Source: Labrenzia sp. 011
GTDB lineage: Bacteria > Pseudomonadota > Alphaproteobacteria > Rhizobiales > Stappiaceae
NCBI RefSeq assembly: GCF_003075075.1
Contig: NZ_QCYM01000013.1
Span: 86,773-150,772, forward strand
Direction: 5' to 3'
DNA: 64,000 nt
Shown here: in pieces, positions 1 to 8,833 of the stretch
Layout of the letters: each line of letters starts with the position of its first letter
How positions within the stretch are numbered: the stretch's first letter is position 1
The notes under the pieces: model-generated
Database searches by the model: none
Told to the model about the DNA's origin: nothing
Seen by the model: the letters and a program-made list of their open reading frames with translations, nothing else
Program-made: the position numbers and the translations under genes

Positions 1-629
1 CGGGGCTGCCTGAGAGCCAGCACGTATAGCGCGGCAAGGTCATCCGCCTCCACCAGTGGCCAGAGCGTGTCCGCAGTGGCACGCGTTTCGAAAGGAAGGC
101 CTTTCTCGAGTGCTCGGGTCATTTCCGCGATCGGACCGGCGGTGCGGCTGCACACGAGGGCCGGATGGATGACGGCCAGGTTGAGGTCGGTGCCGTTGGA
201 AAGAGTCCGGATGGTCTCGGTCATGTAGCGAAAGGCAGGCAGGGGCGAAAAGGGCGTTTTCTCGGTGATGGGGTTTGTGCCCGTTACAGCCGGGTAGAGC
301 CAGGTGCCGCCGGTATAGACGACCTTGAGTGGCTGCTTGCGATGTTTGGCGGCCTGTTTGAGAGCCAGCATGGATTGGCGGTCGACCCGTCCCATGTCGT
401 TGGTGAAGGTTGCTCCGGTGTGTATGACCGCATCGCAGGAGGCGGCCCTGCCGACCCAGCTTTCAGGACTGCGCAGGTCTCCCGGGTAAGCGCTGGCACC
501 CGATGCCCTCAGCTTTTCCGCGGCCGCATCGGAGCGGGCCAGACCGATGATCCTGACGTCTTCGTCTTTCAGTCTTTTCACTACGGCGGCGCCAATCCGG
601 CCGGTGCCGCCCGTCACAAAAACATCCAT
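1..629 (-). CDS. NAD-dependent epimerase/dehydratase family protein (partial, C-terminus outside window)
   Basis: Reverse-strand reading from the ATG at 629 gives an open frame that runs off the left edge with no stop, so the gene is truncated by the window. The N-terminus MDVFVTGGTGRIGAAVVKRL carries the glycine-rich Rossmann motif GGTGRIG of extended short-chain dehydrogenases. A DLRS segment and a VIHTGATF stretch follow at the places where this family has its adenine-contacting and NAA-like motifs. A GGAG ribosome site lies about ten bases upstream. The fold assignment is firm; the substrate is unknown. About 209 residues are visible out of a usual 280-320, so the missing part is the substrate-binding lobe. 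It diverges from the DUF1489 gene. Confidence 0.8.
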   Translation of the reverse strand, partial: MDVFVTGGTGRIGAAVVKRLKDEDVRIIGLARSDAAAEKLRASGASAYPGDLRSPESWVGRAASCDAVIHTGATFTNDMGRVDRQSMLALKQAAKHRKQPLKVVYTGGTWLYPAVTGTNPITEKTPFSPLPAFRYMTETIRTLSNGTDLNLAVIHPALVCSRTAGPIAEMTRALEKGLPFETRATADTLWPLVEADDLAALYVLALRQP

Positions 630-749
630 GGGCAAAGAGAACTCCTTTCGGCAGTGCGGTGCAAGATCAACCTGTCGAGCCTGTGCAAAATCCACCGCTG
701 GATTCATGGCGCTGCTTGACCTTGTCTGCAGGCCTGTTACGTCAGGATC

Positions 750-1184
750 ATGACCTTGCATCTGGTGAAACTGTGCGTGGGCGCAGACAGTGTCGAGACC
801 CTGCAGGCCTGGATCGATTTCCGGGTGGAGCAGGCCCGCATGGCCGGGCTTGCCGAGGAGACGACCCACACGACGCGCATGGTACCGACGCGCAGGGATG
901 AGTTGCTGGACGGCGGCTCGCTCTACTGGGTGATCAAGGGCAAGATACAGGCACGCCAGCATCTTCTCGATATCCGGCCCTTCACGGACGATTCCGGCGT
1001 CAAGCGGTGCGATCTGGTGCTGGAACCGCGGCTGGTGCTGACGCAGTATCAGCCCAGACGGCCGTTCCAGGGCTGGCGGTATCTGAAAGCGACAGATGCA
1101 CCGGCGGATCTCAGGATCGGCGGCACGGGGCAGTCCATGCCGGAGGCCATGCGCCGGGATCTCACGGAACTTTGTCTGCTTTGA
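750..1184 (+). CDS. DUF1489 family protein
   Basis: A 144-residue protein resembling the DUF1489 family, which is widespread in alphaproteobacteria and has no established function. Visible hallmarks are the opening MTLHLVKLCVGADSVETL, a central RRDELLDGGSLYWVIKG and a late RPFQGWRYL segment. There is no signal peptide or membrane span, so it is probably cytosolic. An AGGA-type ribosome site precedes the ATG. It stands between the divergent SDR gene and the VWA/DnaJ pair. In many genomes this family sits alone, so context says little about its role. The family call rests on recalled sequence pattern, not on a search. Confidence 0.75.
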   Translation: MTLHLVKLCVGADSVETLQAWIDFRVEQARMAGLAEETTHTTRMVPTRRDELLDGGSLYWVIKGKIQARQHLLDIRPFTDDSGVKRCDLVLEPRLVLTQYQPRRPFQGWRYLKATDAPADLRIGGTGQSMPEAMRRDLTELCLL

Positions 1185-1307
1185 ACGATCCGTGTGCCGT
1201 CTGTGTCCGGATGGCCCTGCGGTGCGCTGGCGCGAAAGAAGTCTTGCCGGGGCGCTCTGCCGGCCCCAGTTTCAAGGACAGGACTTCGGCATGAGGGACG
1301 GACGGGA

Positions 1308-2048
1308 ATGGTGAAAAACCGGGACAAGGAAAAAGAGGCGGTTGTCCGGCAGGAAAACGCGGCGCTGTCCGCGGCGCCCGACATCACCCGATTTCTGGAG
1401 AAAGCGAAACAGGCCGAGCCCCGGTCCGACACCGGCGGACGGTTGATCTTTGCCCTGGATGCGACGATGAGCCGGCAGCCCACCTGGGACCGGGCCTGTC
1501 AGATCCAGGCGGAAATGTTCAAGGAGGCGGACAAGGTCGGCGGCCTGAAGATCAAGCTTGTCTATTTCCGCGGCTTTGGGGAGTGCCGGGCGTCGCGCTG
1601 GTTCGAAAGCGGGGAGGCCCTGGCCCGGGCTATGGGCGCAATCGCCTGCCAGGGCGGCCAGACGCAAATCCGCAAGGTCCTGTCGGCGGCTCTGGCCGCG
1701 GCGGACAGGGAGAAGATTGCAGCGCTGGTCTATGTCGGCGACTGCATGGAAGAGGATGTCGATCTGCTGTGCGACAAGGCGGGGCAATTGGGACTGCTGG
1801 GTGTTCCGATGTTTCTCTTCCAGGAAGGGCGGGACGCAGTTGCCGAGCGGGCGTTTCGGGAAATGGCGCGCCTGACCAACGGCGTCTATTGTCCGTTCGA
1901 CGCAGGGTCGGCGAAGCAACTGGCCGATCTTCTCAAGGCCGTTGCCGTGTTCGCCAGTGGCGGCCACACGGCCCTTAGGACCCTGGAGCGGCAGGGCGGA
2001 CAAGGGGCGCGCCTGCTTCTGGAGCAGCTGAAGCCCGGTCGGGGGTAG
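1308..2048 (+). CDS. VWA domain-containing protein
   Basis: The protein starts best at the ATG at 1308 (MVKNRDKEKE), after a purine-rich GACGGGA; an open frame continues upstream to 1194 but lacks family character. After a charged, helical leader the core begins GGRLIFALDATMSRQPTWD, where D-A-T-M-S matches the metal-adhesion DxSxS motif of von Willebrand A domains in modified form. A middle GGQTQIRKVL supplies the threonine expected in a MIDAS, and VYVGDCMEED the later acidic position. There is no signal peptide or membrane segment. It is followed by a membrane DnaJ-like gene on the same strand, a pairing that suggests a joint but unidentified role. Confidence 0.7.
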   Translation: MVKNRDKEKEAVVRQENAALSAAPDITRFLEKAKQAEPRSDTGGRLIFALDATMSRQPTWDRACQIQAEMFKEADKVGGLKIKLVYFRGFGECRASRWFESGEALARAMGAIACQGGQTQIRKVLSAALAAADREKIAALVYVGDCMEEDVDLLCDKAGQLGLLGVPMFLFQEGRDAVAERAFREMARLTNGVYCPFDAGSAKQLADLLKAVAVFASGGHTALRTLERQGGQGARLLLEQLKPGRG

Positions 2049-2259
2049 TCTTGCTGCTGCGACGGGATCCGGTCGTCATTCGCCATGCCGGTTGCCTTTT
2101 TCGGCGAATTGCCGCAAGCCGGGGATGGTTTCCAAAGCGGGCGCCTGACAGATCCTAAATGTCTTGCGTTCCACCCGGTTCGACCGGAGAGCGTTGCCAG
2201 GGAGGCATGGGCATGGCAGGACGTCGGCGGTATTCACCACTCCGGACCGGGACTGTCGG

Positions 2260-2967
2260 ATGATCTATCTCTTGATCAGCATTATCCTGCTGGCAGTGCT
2301 TCTTGCCGCAGGTCAGAGTTTCATCAACGCCAATCCGAAGGCGCTCGCGCGCAAACTTCGGCTCATTGGCGGTCTTTTCCTGATCGGCCTTGCAGCCCTG
2401 TTCGCGTTCGGAGGGCGCTTTGTCTTTGCGGTCCCGCTCTTTGGGCTCGGGCTTTCTGTATTGGGAATTTCAGGCCTGCGCGGCCTTGCGGGCGGCTACA
2501 AGCCGACCAAAACATCCGGACAGAAATCGCGGGTGCGGACCGCGATGGTCGAGATGGAACTGGATCACGATAGCGGGGCGATGACGGGAACCGTTCTCAC
2601 CGGCCGCTATGAGGGCCGCGGACTGGACGATCTGGGCGACGAAGACCTGGAAGCCTTCTGGCGCGAGACATCCCGGGACGACCAGAGCCGGAAACTAGTC
2701 GAAGCTTATCTCGACCGCCGGCTTGCCGGTTGGCGTGAAAACTTCCAGCCGGATGGAGCAGAGCGGCAGGGAAGCCCGGCGAGCCCGGGCGCCATGACAG
2801 ATGAGGAGGCCTACCAGATCCTGGGGCTTTCTCCCGATGCCGGGGACGCGGAAATTCGAGCCGCGCACCGCCGGCTTATGATGAAGGTCCATCCCGACCA
2901 GGGAGGCTCCGGTTTCCTCGCGGCGAAAATCAACGAGGCTAAAGACACGCTTCTCAGAGGACATTGA
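2260..2967 (+). CDS. Membrane-anchored DnaJ-domain protein
   Basis: Starting at the ATG at 2260 ([20 protein letters not shown]) the protein opens with two hydrophobic spans (about residues 2-18 and 38-75) and ends in a C-terminal J domain of about 60 residues. That domain reads [22 protein letters not shown] and has the diagnostic HPD tripeptide in [10 protein letters not shown]. This is the layout of TIM14/DjlC-like co-chaperones: membrane anchor first, J domain last. Such proteins stimulate an Hsp70 ATPase at the membrane. The start was chosen because the hydrophobic anchor begins there; a longer frame from 2164 adds a non-hydrophobic, arginine-rich leader. It is the partner gene of the VWA protein upstream. 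Confidence 0.8.
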   Translation: MIYLLISIILLAVLLAAGQSFINANPKALARKLRLIGGLFLIGLAALFAFGGRFVFAVPLFGLGLSVLGISGLRGLAGGYKPTKTSGQKSRVRTAMVEMELDHDSGAMTGTVLTGRYEGRGLDDLGDEDLEAFWRETSRDDQSRKLVEAYLDRRLAGWRENFQPDGAERQGSPASPGAMTDEEAYQILGLSPDAGDAEIRAAHRRLMMKVHPDQGGSGFLAAKINEAKDTLLRGH

Positions 2968-2984
2968 CGGCATCCGTTACGCGG

Positions 2985-4619
2985 TTACTGATAGATGGCG
3001 AAGCAGGCATATTTGGCATTTTTCAAGCTCTTGCAGGCATTCCAGGCTGCGGATTTGCTTTCAAAGCCGACAAAACGCGCCCGGTAGAGGGTCTGTCCAT
3101 TGGCTTCAACCGGTTCCGTGTAGGGCGAGCGTCCACGCAGGGCGGCGCCCGTCCGGGCCTTGGCCTTCTTGAGCATGGTGATGGCCTGACCTTCTGTTTC
3201 GGCGGCGGCAATCTGAACCTGCCAGCCCGGCTCGATGTCGCGGGTATCGCTGGTGGCGACGGTGACGGATTCGTCTTCCGCTTCCGACGGGCTTGCAGCG
3301 GCTTCTGCGATTTCCGCGCTGATGGTTTCGACCGGCGTTGTGTCGACCCGTATGGTTTCCACATTGACGGTCTTGAGCGGTTGCGCCGAGGCTGAGGCGA
3401 CCTGGCGGTTGCCGTTGCCGATGATTTTCTTGCGGGCGGCCTGGCTCAATGCGGCAGCCGAAATCGAATTCGTGGTTAGCGGCGTGTCCGGGCTTTCCGG
3501 CGGGATCGGGGGCAGGGACGTTGCCACGGCGAAGGTGCTGTCAAAGCGCCGTTCGATCATTTTCGGAGGAAGCGGCACCTGGTCGCCGAAACCGGGGACC
3601 GGTGCGGGCGGCGGTGCGGGGACGACGGAGGCCGTTACAGGCGCGTTGAAGGCGAGCACCATCGGCTGACCGGTCGCAGGGGCCGGTTTGCTGCCCGGCT
3701 TGGCTGTCGGCAAGGGCGGGTTCTTGAGCGAGGCGGCGACAAAGGTCGGCGCGATTGTCCGTTGAACGATCGCCGGTGCCGTCTTCGGTCCGCGACTGGC
3801 CTTGGGAAGATAGCGGCTGATCAGCTTCTTCATCTGGGCATCGCGCGAGGCTCCCGTCCTTCCACCCATGACCACCGCGACTATATGGCGTCCGTCGCGC
3901 TTGACCGAGGTGACGAGGTTGAAGCCCGAGGCGCGGGTGTAGCCGGTCTTGATACCGTCCACGCCCTTGACCCGGCCCAGGAGCTTGTTGTGGTTCCCGT
4001 AGGTCCGGCCCTTGTATTTGTAGGCGCGGGTTTTGAAATAGCCGTAATAGCTGGGAAAGCGTTCCTGGATCGCGCGGCCGAGGGTCGCCATGTCGCGCGC
4101 CGTGGTCCGCTGAGCGGAATTCGGCAGGCCGTGCGGGTTCTTGAATGTGGTCTTGCTCATGCCGAGCTGGCGTGCAGTGCGGGTCATGCGCTCGGCGAAG
4201 GCTCGCTCGGAGCCGCCGATGTTCTCGGCGATGACCGTGGAGGCATCGTTGGCGGACTTGGTGACCAGTGCCAGAATGGCGTCTTTCACCTTGATGGTCT
4301 CGCCCGGACGCAGTCCCAGTTTCGTTGGCGGACGTCCCGAGGCATATTTCGAGACCTTCAGTTTGGAATTCAGAGACAGCCGTCCGGCTTCCAGCTCTTC
4401 GAAGACCAGGTAAAGCGTCATGATCTTGGTGAGCGAAGCCGGGTAGCGATAGGCATCGGCGGAGGAGGCGTACAGCGTCTTGCCGGTCTTCGCATCGACA
4501 ACGATACCGGCATATTTCGAGTTGGCCAGTGCCGCAGCCGGGACGCTGAAGAGAAGGACGCCGAGGGTCAGGATTTTTGCCGTCCGGGTCATCACCCGTG
4601 CATTTCGGAGAAAACGCAT
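2985..4619 (-). CDS. D-alanyl-D-alanine carboxypeptidase with C-terminal SPOR domain
   Basis: A penicillin-binding carboxypeptidase of the PBP5/DacF type (peptidase S11) that trims the terminal D-alanine from peptidoglycan pentapeptides in the periplasm. A signal peptide (ILTLGVLLFSVPAAALA) precedes the serine hydrolase core with all three motifs: SLTK (nucleophile box), SAN, and KTGYT. After about residue 280 comes a long Pro/Ala-rich linker and then a C-terminal SPOR-like domain (GWQVQIAAAETEGQAITML), which binds denuded glycan at division sites. The ATG at 4619 is preferred over a GTG at 4628. SPOR-tailed S11 enzymes are common in alphaproteobacteria. It converges on the DnaJ gene. Confidence 0.92.
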   Translation of the reverse strand: MRFLRNARVMTRTAKILTLGVLLFSVPAAALANSKYAGIVVDAKTGKTLYASSADAYRYPASLTKIMTLYLVFEELEAGRLSLNSKLKVSKYASGRPPTKLGLRPGETIKVKDAILALVTKSANDASTVIAENIGGSERAFAERMTRTARQLGMSKTTFKNPHGLPNSAQRTTARDMATLGRAIQERFPSYYGYFKTRAYKYKGRTYGNHNKLLGRVKGVDGIKTGYTRASGFNLVTSVKRDGRHIVAVVMGGRTGASRDAQMKKLISRYLPKASRGPKTAPAIVQRTIAPTFVAASLKNPPLPTAKPGSKPAPATGQPMVLAFNAPVTASVVPAPPPAPVPGFGDQVPLPPKMIERRFDSTFAVATSLPPIPPESPDTPLTTNSISAAALSQAARKKIIGNGNRQVASASAQPLKTVNVETIRVDTTPVETISAEIAEAAASPSEAEDESVTVATSDTRDIEPGWQVQIAAAETEGQAITMLKKAKARTGAALRGRSPYTEPVEANGQTLYRARFVGFESKSAAWNACKSLKNAKYACFAIYQ

Positions 4620-4734
4620 ACCAAACACAATTACTATCCCATTCCGGGTCAGGTGGTTCGTGTCTGGAGCGGCCGGGGTCGGATCTTAACCCCCAAGCGA
4701 TTCAAACCCGCCACTCCATCGATCTCGGGTCATT

Positions 4735-5094
4735 TGAGGGAAACACGGTTACGAATGTGTAAATAGTCATCATAAAAACCACATTAAAAAATAGTTTTTG
4801 GATAGGGTTAATCCTTGGTTAAATTTTATCTAAAGTTATAATTGCGAAGATTTGAAATGAATAATGTAATTTATTCTTCTTTTTCGAGTAAACAAGATTG
4901 AGTCATTCTCTGTTTTTGGGGAGGGGCTATACTATTACAGTACATATCGAATTTTTGCTTTGATTTTTTTGCATTGCGATAAAATTCCGTGCTTTTCTCA
5001 TGTCCGGAGGCGAAGGGTGAAGACCGGTTCCGGAGTGTCTAAGCCCATGAATACCAAACGTTATTCAGTACGTATTTTCTCGTATGGGTTGTTG
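4735..5094. other. AT-rich intergenic stretch
   Basis: About 360 bases between the divergent carboxypeptidase and the phasin promoter region are strikingly AT-rich, especially 4750-5000, against a clearly GC-rich surrounding. I see no credible coding region in it; the short open frames lack family resemblance and ribosome sites. It may carry promoters for the leftward carboxypeptidase and for the rightward phasin gene, or be a nucleoid-protein binding stretch. Confidence 0.6.
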
Positions 5095-5105
5095 TTGCGC
5101 TGCAA
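5095..5105. promoter_or_regulatory. PhaR-like TGC palindrome upstream of phasin
   Basis: TTGCGCTGCAA is a perfect hyphenated palindrome (TTGC, three bases, GCAA). It ends eight bases before a TTGACA hexamer and about 130 bases before the phasin start. PhaR, the polyhydroxyalkanoate-responsive repressor of phasin genes, binds TGC/GCA-type palindromes in related bacteria, so this is a plausible operator. No phaR gene is visible in the window. Confidence 0.45.
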
Positions 5106-5112
5106 AATCGCC

Positions 5113-5141
5113 TTGACAGTAATTGTGCGGTGCATTACGAC
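5113..5141 (+). promoter_or_regulatory. Possible sigma-70 promoter of phasin gene
   Basis: A perfect -35 hexamer TTGACA (5113-5118) is followed after 17 bases by TACGAC, a weak -10 match. The spacing is ideal and the position, about 95 bases upstream of the phasin start, is sensible. The PhaR-like palindrome lies immediately upstream. The poor -10 keeps confidence low. Confidence 0.35.
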
Positions 5142-5235
5142 AAATGCCTGCAGGTAACGCGATATGTGTGCATCGGAGAAGGGCTGGGCCAAAGTGCCGT
5201 TCCCGGATCCGGTTCGCCAGAAATAAGGGCAAGGT

Positions 5236-5568
5236 ATGATGAGCAACTTTGAAGAAATGCAGAAGCTGAGCAAAGAGAACATGGACGTGGCCATGGCGAC
5301 CTTCGGCTCCATGAGCAAGGGCTTTCAGGCGATCGCTGCCGAGGTTGCCGACTACCAGAAAAAGTCCTTCGAGGATGGAAGCGCAGCGGTTGAGAAACTG
5401 GTTGCCTCCAAGTCCCTCGACAAGGCGTTCGAGGCTCAGGCCGACTATTTCAAGACCGCCTATGAGGGTTTTGTCGGTGAGATGACCAAGATCGGCGAAA
5501 TGATGACCGACCTGTCCAAGGATGCCTACAAGCCTTACGAAGGCGTGCTGGGTAAAATGGCGAAATAA
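5236..5568 (+). CDS. Phasin family protein
   Basis: A 110-residue, helical, cysteine-free protein with the phasin pattern: amphipathic helices rich in Ala, Lys, Glu and Met (NFEEMQKLSKENMDVAMATF, then FQAIAAEVADYQKKSFEDG) and a repeated phenylalanine/tyrosine spacing. Phasins coat polyhydroxyalkanoate granules and can activate polymerase or depolymerase. Two adjacent ATG codons (5236 and 5239) are possible starts; AAGGGC and AAGG upstream fit either. The gene is monocistronic, with its own promoter-like region and a strong terminator just downstream. No polymerase genes lie nearby, so the granule link comes from the family alone. Confidence 0.85.
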   Translation: MMSNFEEMQKLSKENMDVAMATFGSMSKGFQAIAAEVADYQKKSFEDGSAAVEKLVASKSLDKAFEAQADYFKTAYEGFVGEMTKIGEMMTDLSKDAYKPYEGVLGKMAK

Positions 5569-5605
5569 CTGCCATTCACATTCGCCGCCAAATGGCGACT
5601 GACAG

Positions 5606-5635
5606 AAACCCGGCTGTAACGAGCCGGGTTTTTTT
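5606..5635 (+). terminator. Rho-independent terminator after phasin gene
   Basis: A nine-base stem (AACCCGGCT with AGCCGGGTT, loop of six) ends in a run of Ts. It starts about 38 bases after the phasin stop. Confidence 0.92.
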
Positions 5636-5932
5636 GTATATGCACAGTTTTGCCTGTGCTCCACCGGTTCCGGCGCCCCATGCGCGGCCGGATCGGAAAT
5701 GCCTTTCCCACCCATCTTTTAATTCCATTCCGGACACCTACATTCAGGTTCAGCGATGAGGTGTCATCCTCAAATGCGCCGAATACCGGTATGTAGTTGA
5801 AATCGACCATTGCGCGAGCGCGACTTGCGCGGCAGGATTAACGTCAAAGAATGTCGACCGGCGGCGCGGGGTGCGTTGCGGGACTGAACTGCGGACCGGC
5901 GGGTTGAAGCTGAGCCGGAGCAGGGATTGGTG

Positions 5933-6298
5933 ATGGCCGGAAAGTTAGAGGCGGAAGAAACGGCGATGTCGGCGGGCTCTGATTATGACAATGACGGTGG
6001 TGACGCCGGAACGGTTGTTGTCACCCGAACCAAAACGGTAACCAAGCGGCCAAATCTCTATCGTGTGCTGCTTTTGAACGATGACTACACTCCGATGGAG
6101 TTTGTCATTCACGTCGTGGAGAGTTTTTTCCAGAAGAACCGGGAAGAAGCGACCCGCATCATGCTGCATGTTCACCATCACGGCGTCGGGGAATGCGGAA
6201 TATTCTCCTACGAGGTCGCAGAGACGAAAGTGACCCAGGTGATGGACTTCGCGCGCAAGCATCAGCATCCTTTGCAATGCGTCATGGAAAAAAAGTGA
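5933..6298 (+). CDS. clpS: ATP-dependent Clp protease adaptor ClpS
   Basis: ClpS delivers N-degron substrates (bulky hydrophobic N-terminal residues) to the ClpAP protease. The protein has a disordered, acidic N-terminal arm of about 35 residues. The conserved core follows, with [20 protein letters not shown], in which the [11 protein letters not shown] segment forms the substrate pocket, then [21 protein letters not shown]. The ATG at 5933 is preferred; TTG and GTG codons just before it are in frame but lie closer to the CAGGGA ribosome site. The stop is 12 bases before clpA, so the two are co-transcribed, as in most alphaproteobacteria. Confidence 0.95.
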   Translation: MAGKLEAEETAMSAGSDYDNDGGDAGTVVVTRTKTVTKRPNLYRVLLLNDDYTPMEFVIHVVESFFQKNREEATRIMLHVHHHGVGECGIFSYEVAETKVTQVMDFARKHQHPLQCVMEKK

Positions 6299-6310
6299 GG
6301 ACTATCGCAA

Positions 6311-8752
6311 GTGCCTTCTTTCTCACGCAGTCTTGAAAAAGCCCTGCATCAGGCCCTGGCTTTCGCCAATGAGCGCCAGCAGGAATACGCGACGCTCGAA
6401 CATCTTCTTCTGGCATTGCTGGACGATCAGGATGCCGCCGCGGTCATGCGCGCGTGCAATGTCGATCTGGACATGATCCGCAGGAACCTCGTTGAATATA
6501 TCGAGACCGAGCTGGACAATCTGGTCACGGACAGTGACGACGATTCCAAACCCACGGCCGGGTTCCAGCGGGTCATCCAGCGTGCGGTCATTCATGTCCA
6601 GTCATCCGGGCGCGAAGAGGTGACCGGGGCCAATGTGCTGGTGGCCATCTTTGCGGAGCGTGAAAGCCACGCGGCCTATTTCCTCCAGGACCAGGACATG
6701 ACCCGCTACGATGCGGTCAATTACATCTCGCACGGGATCGCCAAGCGTCCCGGCATGTCCGAGGCCCGTCCGGTGGACGGGGCGGACGAGGAAGATGTGC
6801 TGCCGGGCGCCGAGGCCGAGAAAAAGGCCACCCAGAAGACCGACGCCCTGGAAGCCTATTGCGTCAATCTCAACGAGAAGGCGATCAACGGCAAGATCGA
6901 TCCGCTGATCGGTCGCGATCGCGAGATCCAGCGCACGATCCAGATCCTGTGCCGGCGGTCCAAGAACAACCCGTTGTTTGTGGGCGATCCGGGGGTCGGC
7001 AAGACCGCGATTGCCGAAGGACTGGCACATCGTATCGTCAACGGCGACGTTCCGGTTGTCCTGAAGGATGCGACCATCTTTTCGCTCGACATGGGCTCGC
7101 TCCTGGCCGGCACCCGCTACCGGGGCGATTTCGAGGAACGCCTGAAGCAGGTGGTCAAGGAAATCGAGGACTACCCCGGTGCTGTGATGTTCATTGACGA
7201 GATCCACACGGTGATCGGTGCGGGGGCCACTTCGGGCGGCGCTATGGATGCCTCCAACCTGCTGAAGCCGGCGCTGGCATCGGGGGCTATCCGCTGCATC
7301 GGCTCGACGACCTACAAGGAGTACCGGCAGTTCTTCGAGAAGGACCGGGCGCTTGTCCGCCGCTTCCAGAAGATCGACGTCAACGAACCGTCGATCCCCG
7401 ATGCGATCGATATTCTCAAGGGTCTGAAGCCCTATTTCGAGGACTTTCACAAGGTCCGCTACACCAATGACGCCATCAAGACCGCGGTCGAACTGTCGGC
7501 GAAATACATTTCCGACCGGAAGCTGCCGGACAAGGCCATTGATGTGCTCGACGAGACCGGTGCGTCGCAGATGCTCGTGCCTGAAGCCCGGCGGCGCAAG
7601 ACCATCGGCGTGAAGGAAATCGAGAACACCATCGCCACCATGGCCCGGATCCCGCCGAAATCCGTGTCCAAGGACGATGCCGAAGTTCTGGAAAATCTCG
7701 GCAAGGATCTGAAGCGGGTCGTCTATGGCCAGGATGCGGCCATCGGCACGCTGGCGTCGGCGATCAAGCTCGCCCGCGCCGGACTGCGCGAGCCGGACAA
7801 GCCGATCGGCAGCTACCTGTTCTCCGGCCCGACCGGCGTCGGCAAGACCGAAGTCGCGCGCCAGCTTGCCCTGTCTCTCGGGGTGGAGCTGATCCGGTTC
7901 GACATGTCCGAATATATGGAGCGGCACACGGTGTCCCGCCTGATCGGCGCGCCTCCGGGATATGTGGGCTTCGATCAGGGCGGTCTGCTCACCGACGGCA
8001 TCGACCAGCATCCGCACAGCGTGCTGCTGCTCGACGAGATCGAAAAGGCCCATCCGGATCTGTTCAATATCCTGCTGCAGGTGATGGATCACGGCAAGCT
8101 GACCGACCACAACGGCAAGCAGGTCGATTTCCGCAACGTCATCCTGATCATGACCACCAACGCAGGCGCGGCGGACATGGAAAAGATGCCGGTCGGCTTC
8201 AACCGCATGAAGCGGGAAGGCGACGATACGGAGGCGATCAACAAGCTGTTCACGCCGGAATTCCGCAACCGCCTCGATGCGATCATTCCGTTCGGCAATC
8301 TGCCGATGGAAGTCGTCTACAAGGTCGTAGAGAAATTCGTCATGCAGCTTGAAGTTCAGCTGGCGGACCGCGGCGTGACCTTCGAGCTCACGGAAGATGC
8401 GATCAAATGGCTGGCGGACAAGGGATATGACAACCAGATGGGCGCCCGGCCGCTTGGCCGGGTCATCCAGGAGCATATCAAGCGGCCGCTCGCGGACGAG
8501 GTCCTGTTCGGCAAGCTGAAAAAGGGCGGCATGGTCAAGGTGTCCGTTTCCGAGGACAGCAAGGGCCTGTTGCTGGAAAGCATCGAGGAGCGGGCGACGC
8601 CGTCCAAATCCAAGGCGAGCGCCAAGCCGAAGCCGAAACGCAAGCGCAAGCCCGCGACCAAGGCCGTGGCCGCAAAGGCCACCAAGCCGCCGGCCGCCAA
8701 AGGCGGGCCGGCGAAGAAAAGCCTGGTTCCCAAAGTGCCCCTGGCAGACTGA
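6311..8752 (+). CDS. clpA: ATP-dependent Clp protease ATP-binding subunit ClpA
   Basis: The Hsp100 unfoldase that threads substrates into ClpP. An N-terminal Clp repeat domain (about 1-145) binds ClpS. Two AAA+ modules follow, with Walker A motifs GDPGVGKT and GPTGVGKT, Walker B MFIDEIHT and LLLDEIEK, and a D2 small domain. It starts with GTG at 6311 after a GAGGA ribosome site. The final 50 or so residues are an unusual Lys/Ala/Pro-rich tail (for example [20 protein letters not shown]) resembling a histone H1 tail; standard ClpA ends soon after the D2 domain. A terminator follows directly, closing the clpSA operon. Confidence 0.97.
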   Translation: MPSFSRSLEKALHQALAFANERQQEYATLEHLLLALLDDQDAAAVMRACNVDLDMIRRNLVEYIETELDNLVTDSDDDSKPTAGFQRVIQRAVIHVQSSGREEVTGANVLVAIFAERESHAAYFLQDQDMTRYDAVNYISHGIAKRPGMSEARPVDGADEEDVLPGAEAEKKATQKTDALEAYCVNLNEKAINGKIDPLIGRDREIQRTIQILCRRSKNNPLFVGDPGVGKTAIAEGLAHRIVNGDVPVVLKDATIFSLDMGSLLAGTRYRGDFEERLKQVVKEIEDYPGAVMFIDEIHTVIGAGATSGGAMDASNLLKPALASGAIRCIGSTTYKEYRQFFEKDRALVRRFQKIDVNEPSIPDAIDILKGLKPYFEDFHKVRYTNDAIKTAVELSAKYISDRKLPDKAIDVLDETGASQMLVPEARRRKTIGVKEIENTIATMARIPPKSVSKDDAEVLENLGKDLKRVVYGQDAAIGTLASAIKLARAGLREPDKPIGSYLFSGPTGVGKTEVARQLALSLGVELIRFDMSEYMERHTVSRLIGAPPGYVGFDQGGLLTDGIDQHPHSVLLLDEIEKAHPDLFNILLQVMDHGKLTDHNGKQVDFRNVILIMTTNAGAADMEKMPVGFNRMKREGDDTEAINKLFTPEFRNRLDAIIPFGNLPMEVVYKVVEKFVMQLEVQLADRGVTFELTEDAIKWLADKGYDNQMGARPLGRVIQEHIKRPLADEVLFGKLKKGGMVKVSVSEDSKGLLLESIEERATPSKSKASAKPKPKRKRKPATKAVAAKATKPPAAKGGPAKKSLVPKVPLAD

Positions 8753-8766
8753 CGTCGGCGAAACTC

Positions 8767-8802
8767 CAGAAAGCCCCGGATATCTTCCGGGGCTTTCTGT
8801 TT
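8767..8802 (+). terminator. Rho-independent terminator after clpA
   Basis: A perfect 14-base stem (CAGAAAGCCCCGGA with TCCGGGGCTTTCTG, five-base loop) followed by T-rich sequence, 15 bases after the clpA stop. The A-rich left flank means it may also stop transcription of the convergent pseudogene. Confidence 0.92.
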
Positions 8803-8833
8803 GTCCGGGGCCGTCTTTCCGTCCCCGCATTCC

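Noticed and set aside
165..719. A 184-codon plus-strand frame at the left edge
   Set aside because: The reverse strand encodes a clear extended SDR with a Rossmann motif that runs off the window; the plus-strand frame is its shadow.
6602..8830. A 742-codon open frame on the strand opposite clpA
   Set aside because: It mirrors a highly conserved gene, shows no domain of its own and results from GC-rich codon bias in the antisense frame.
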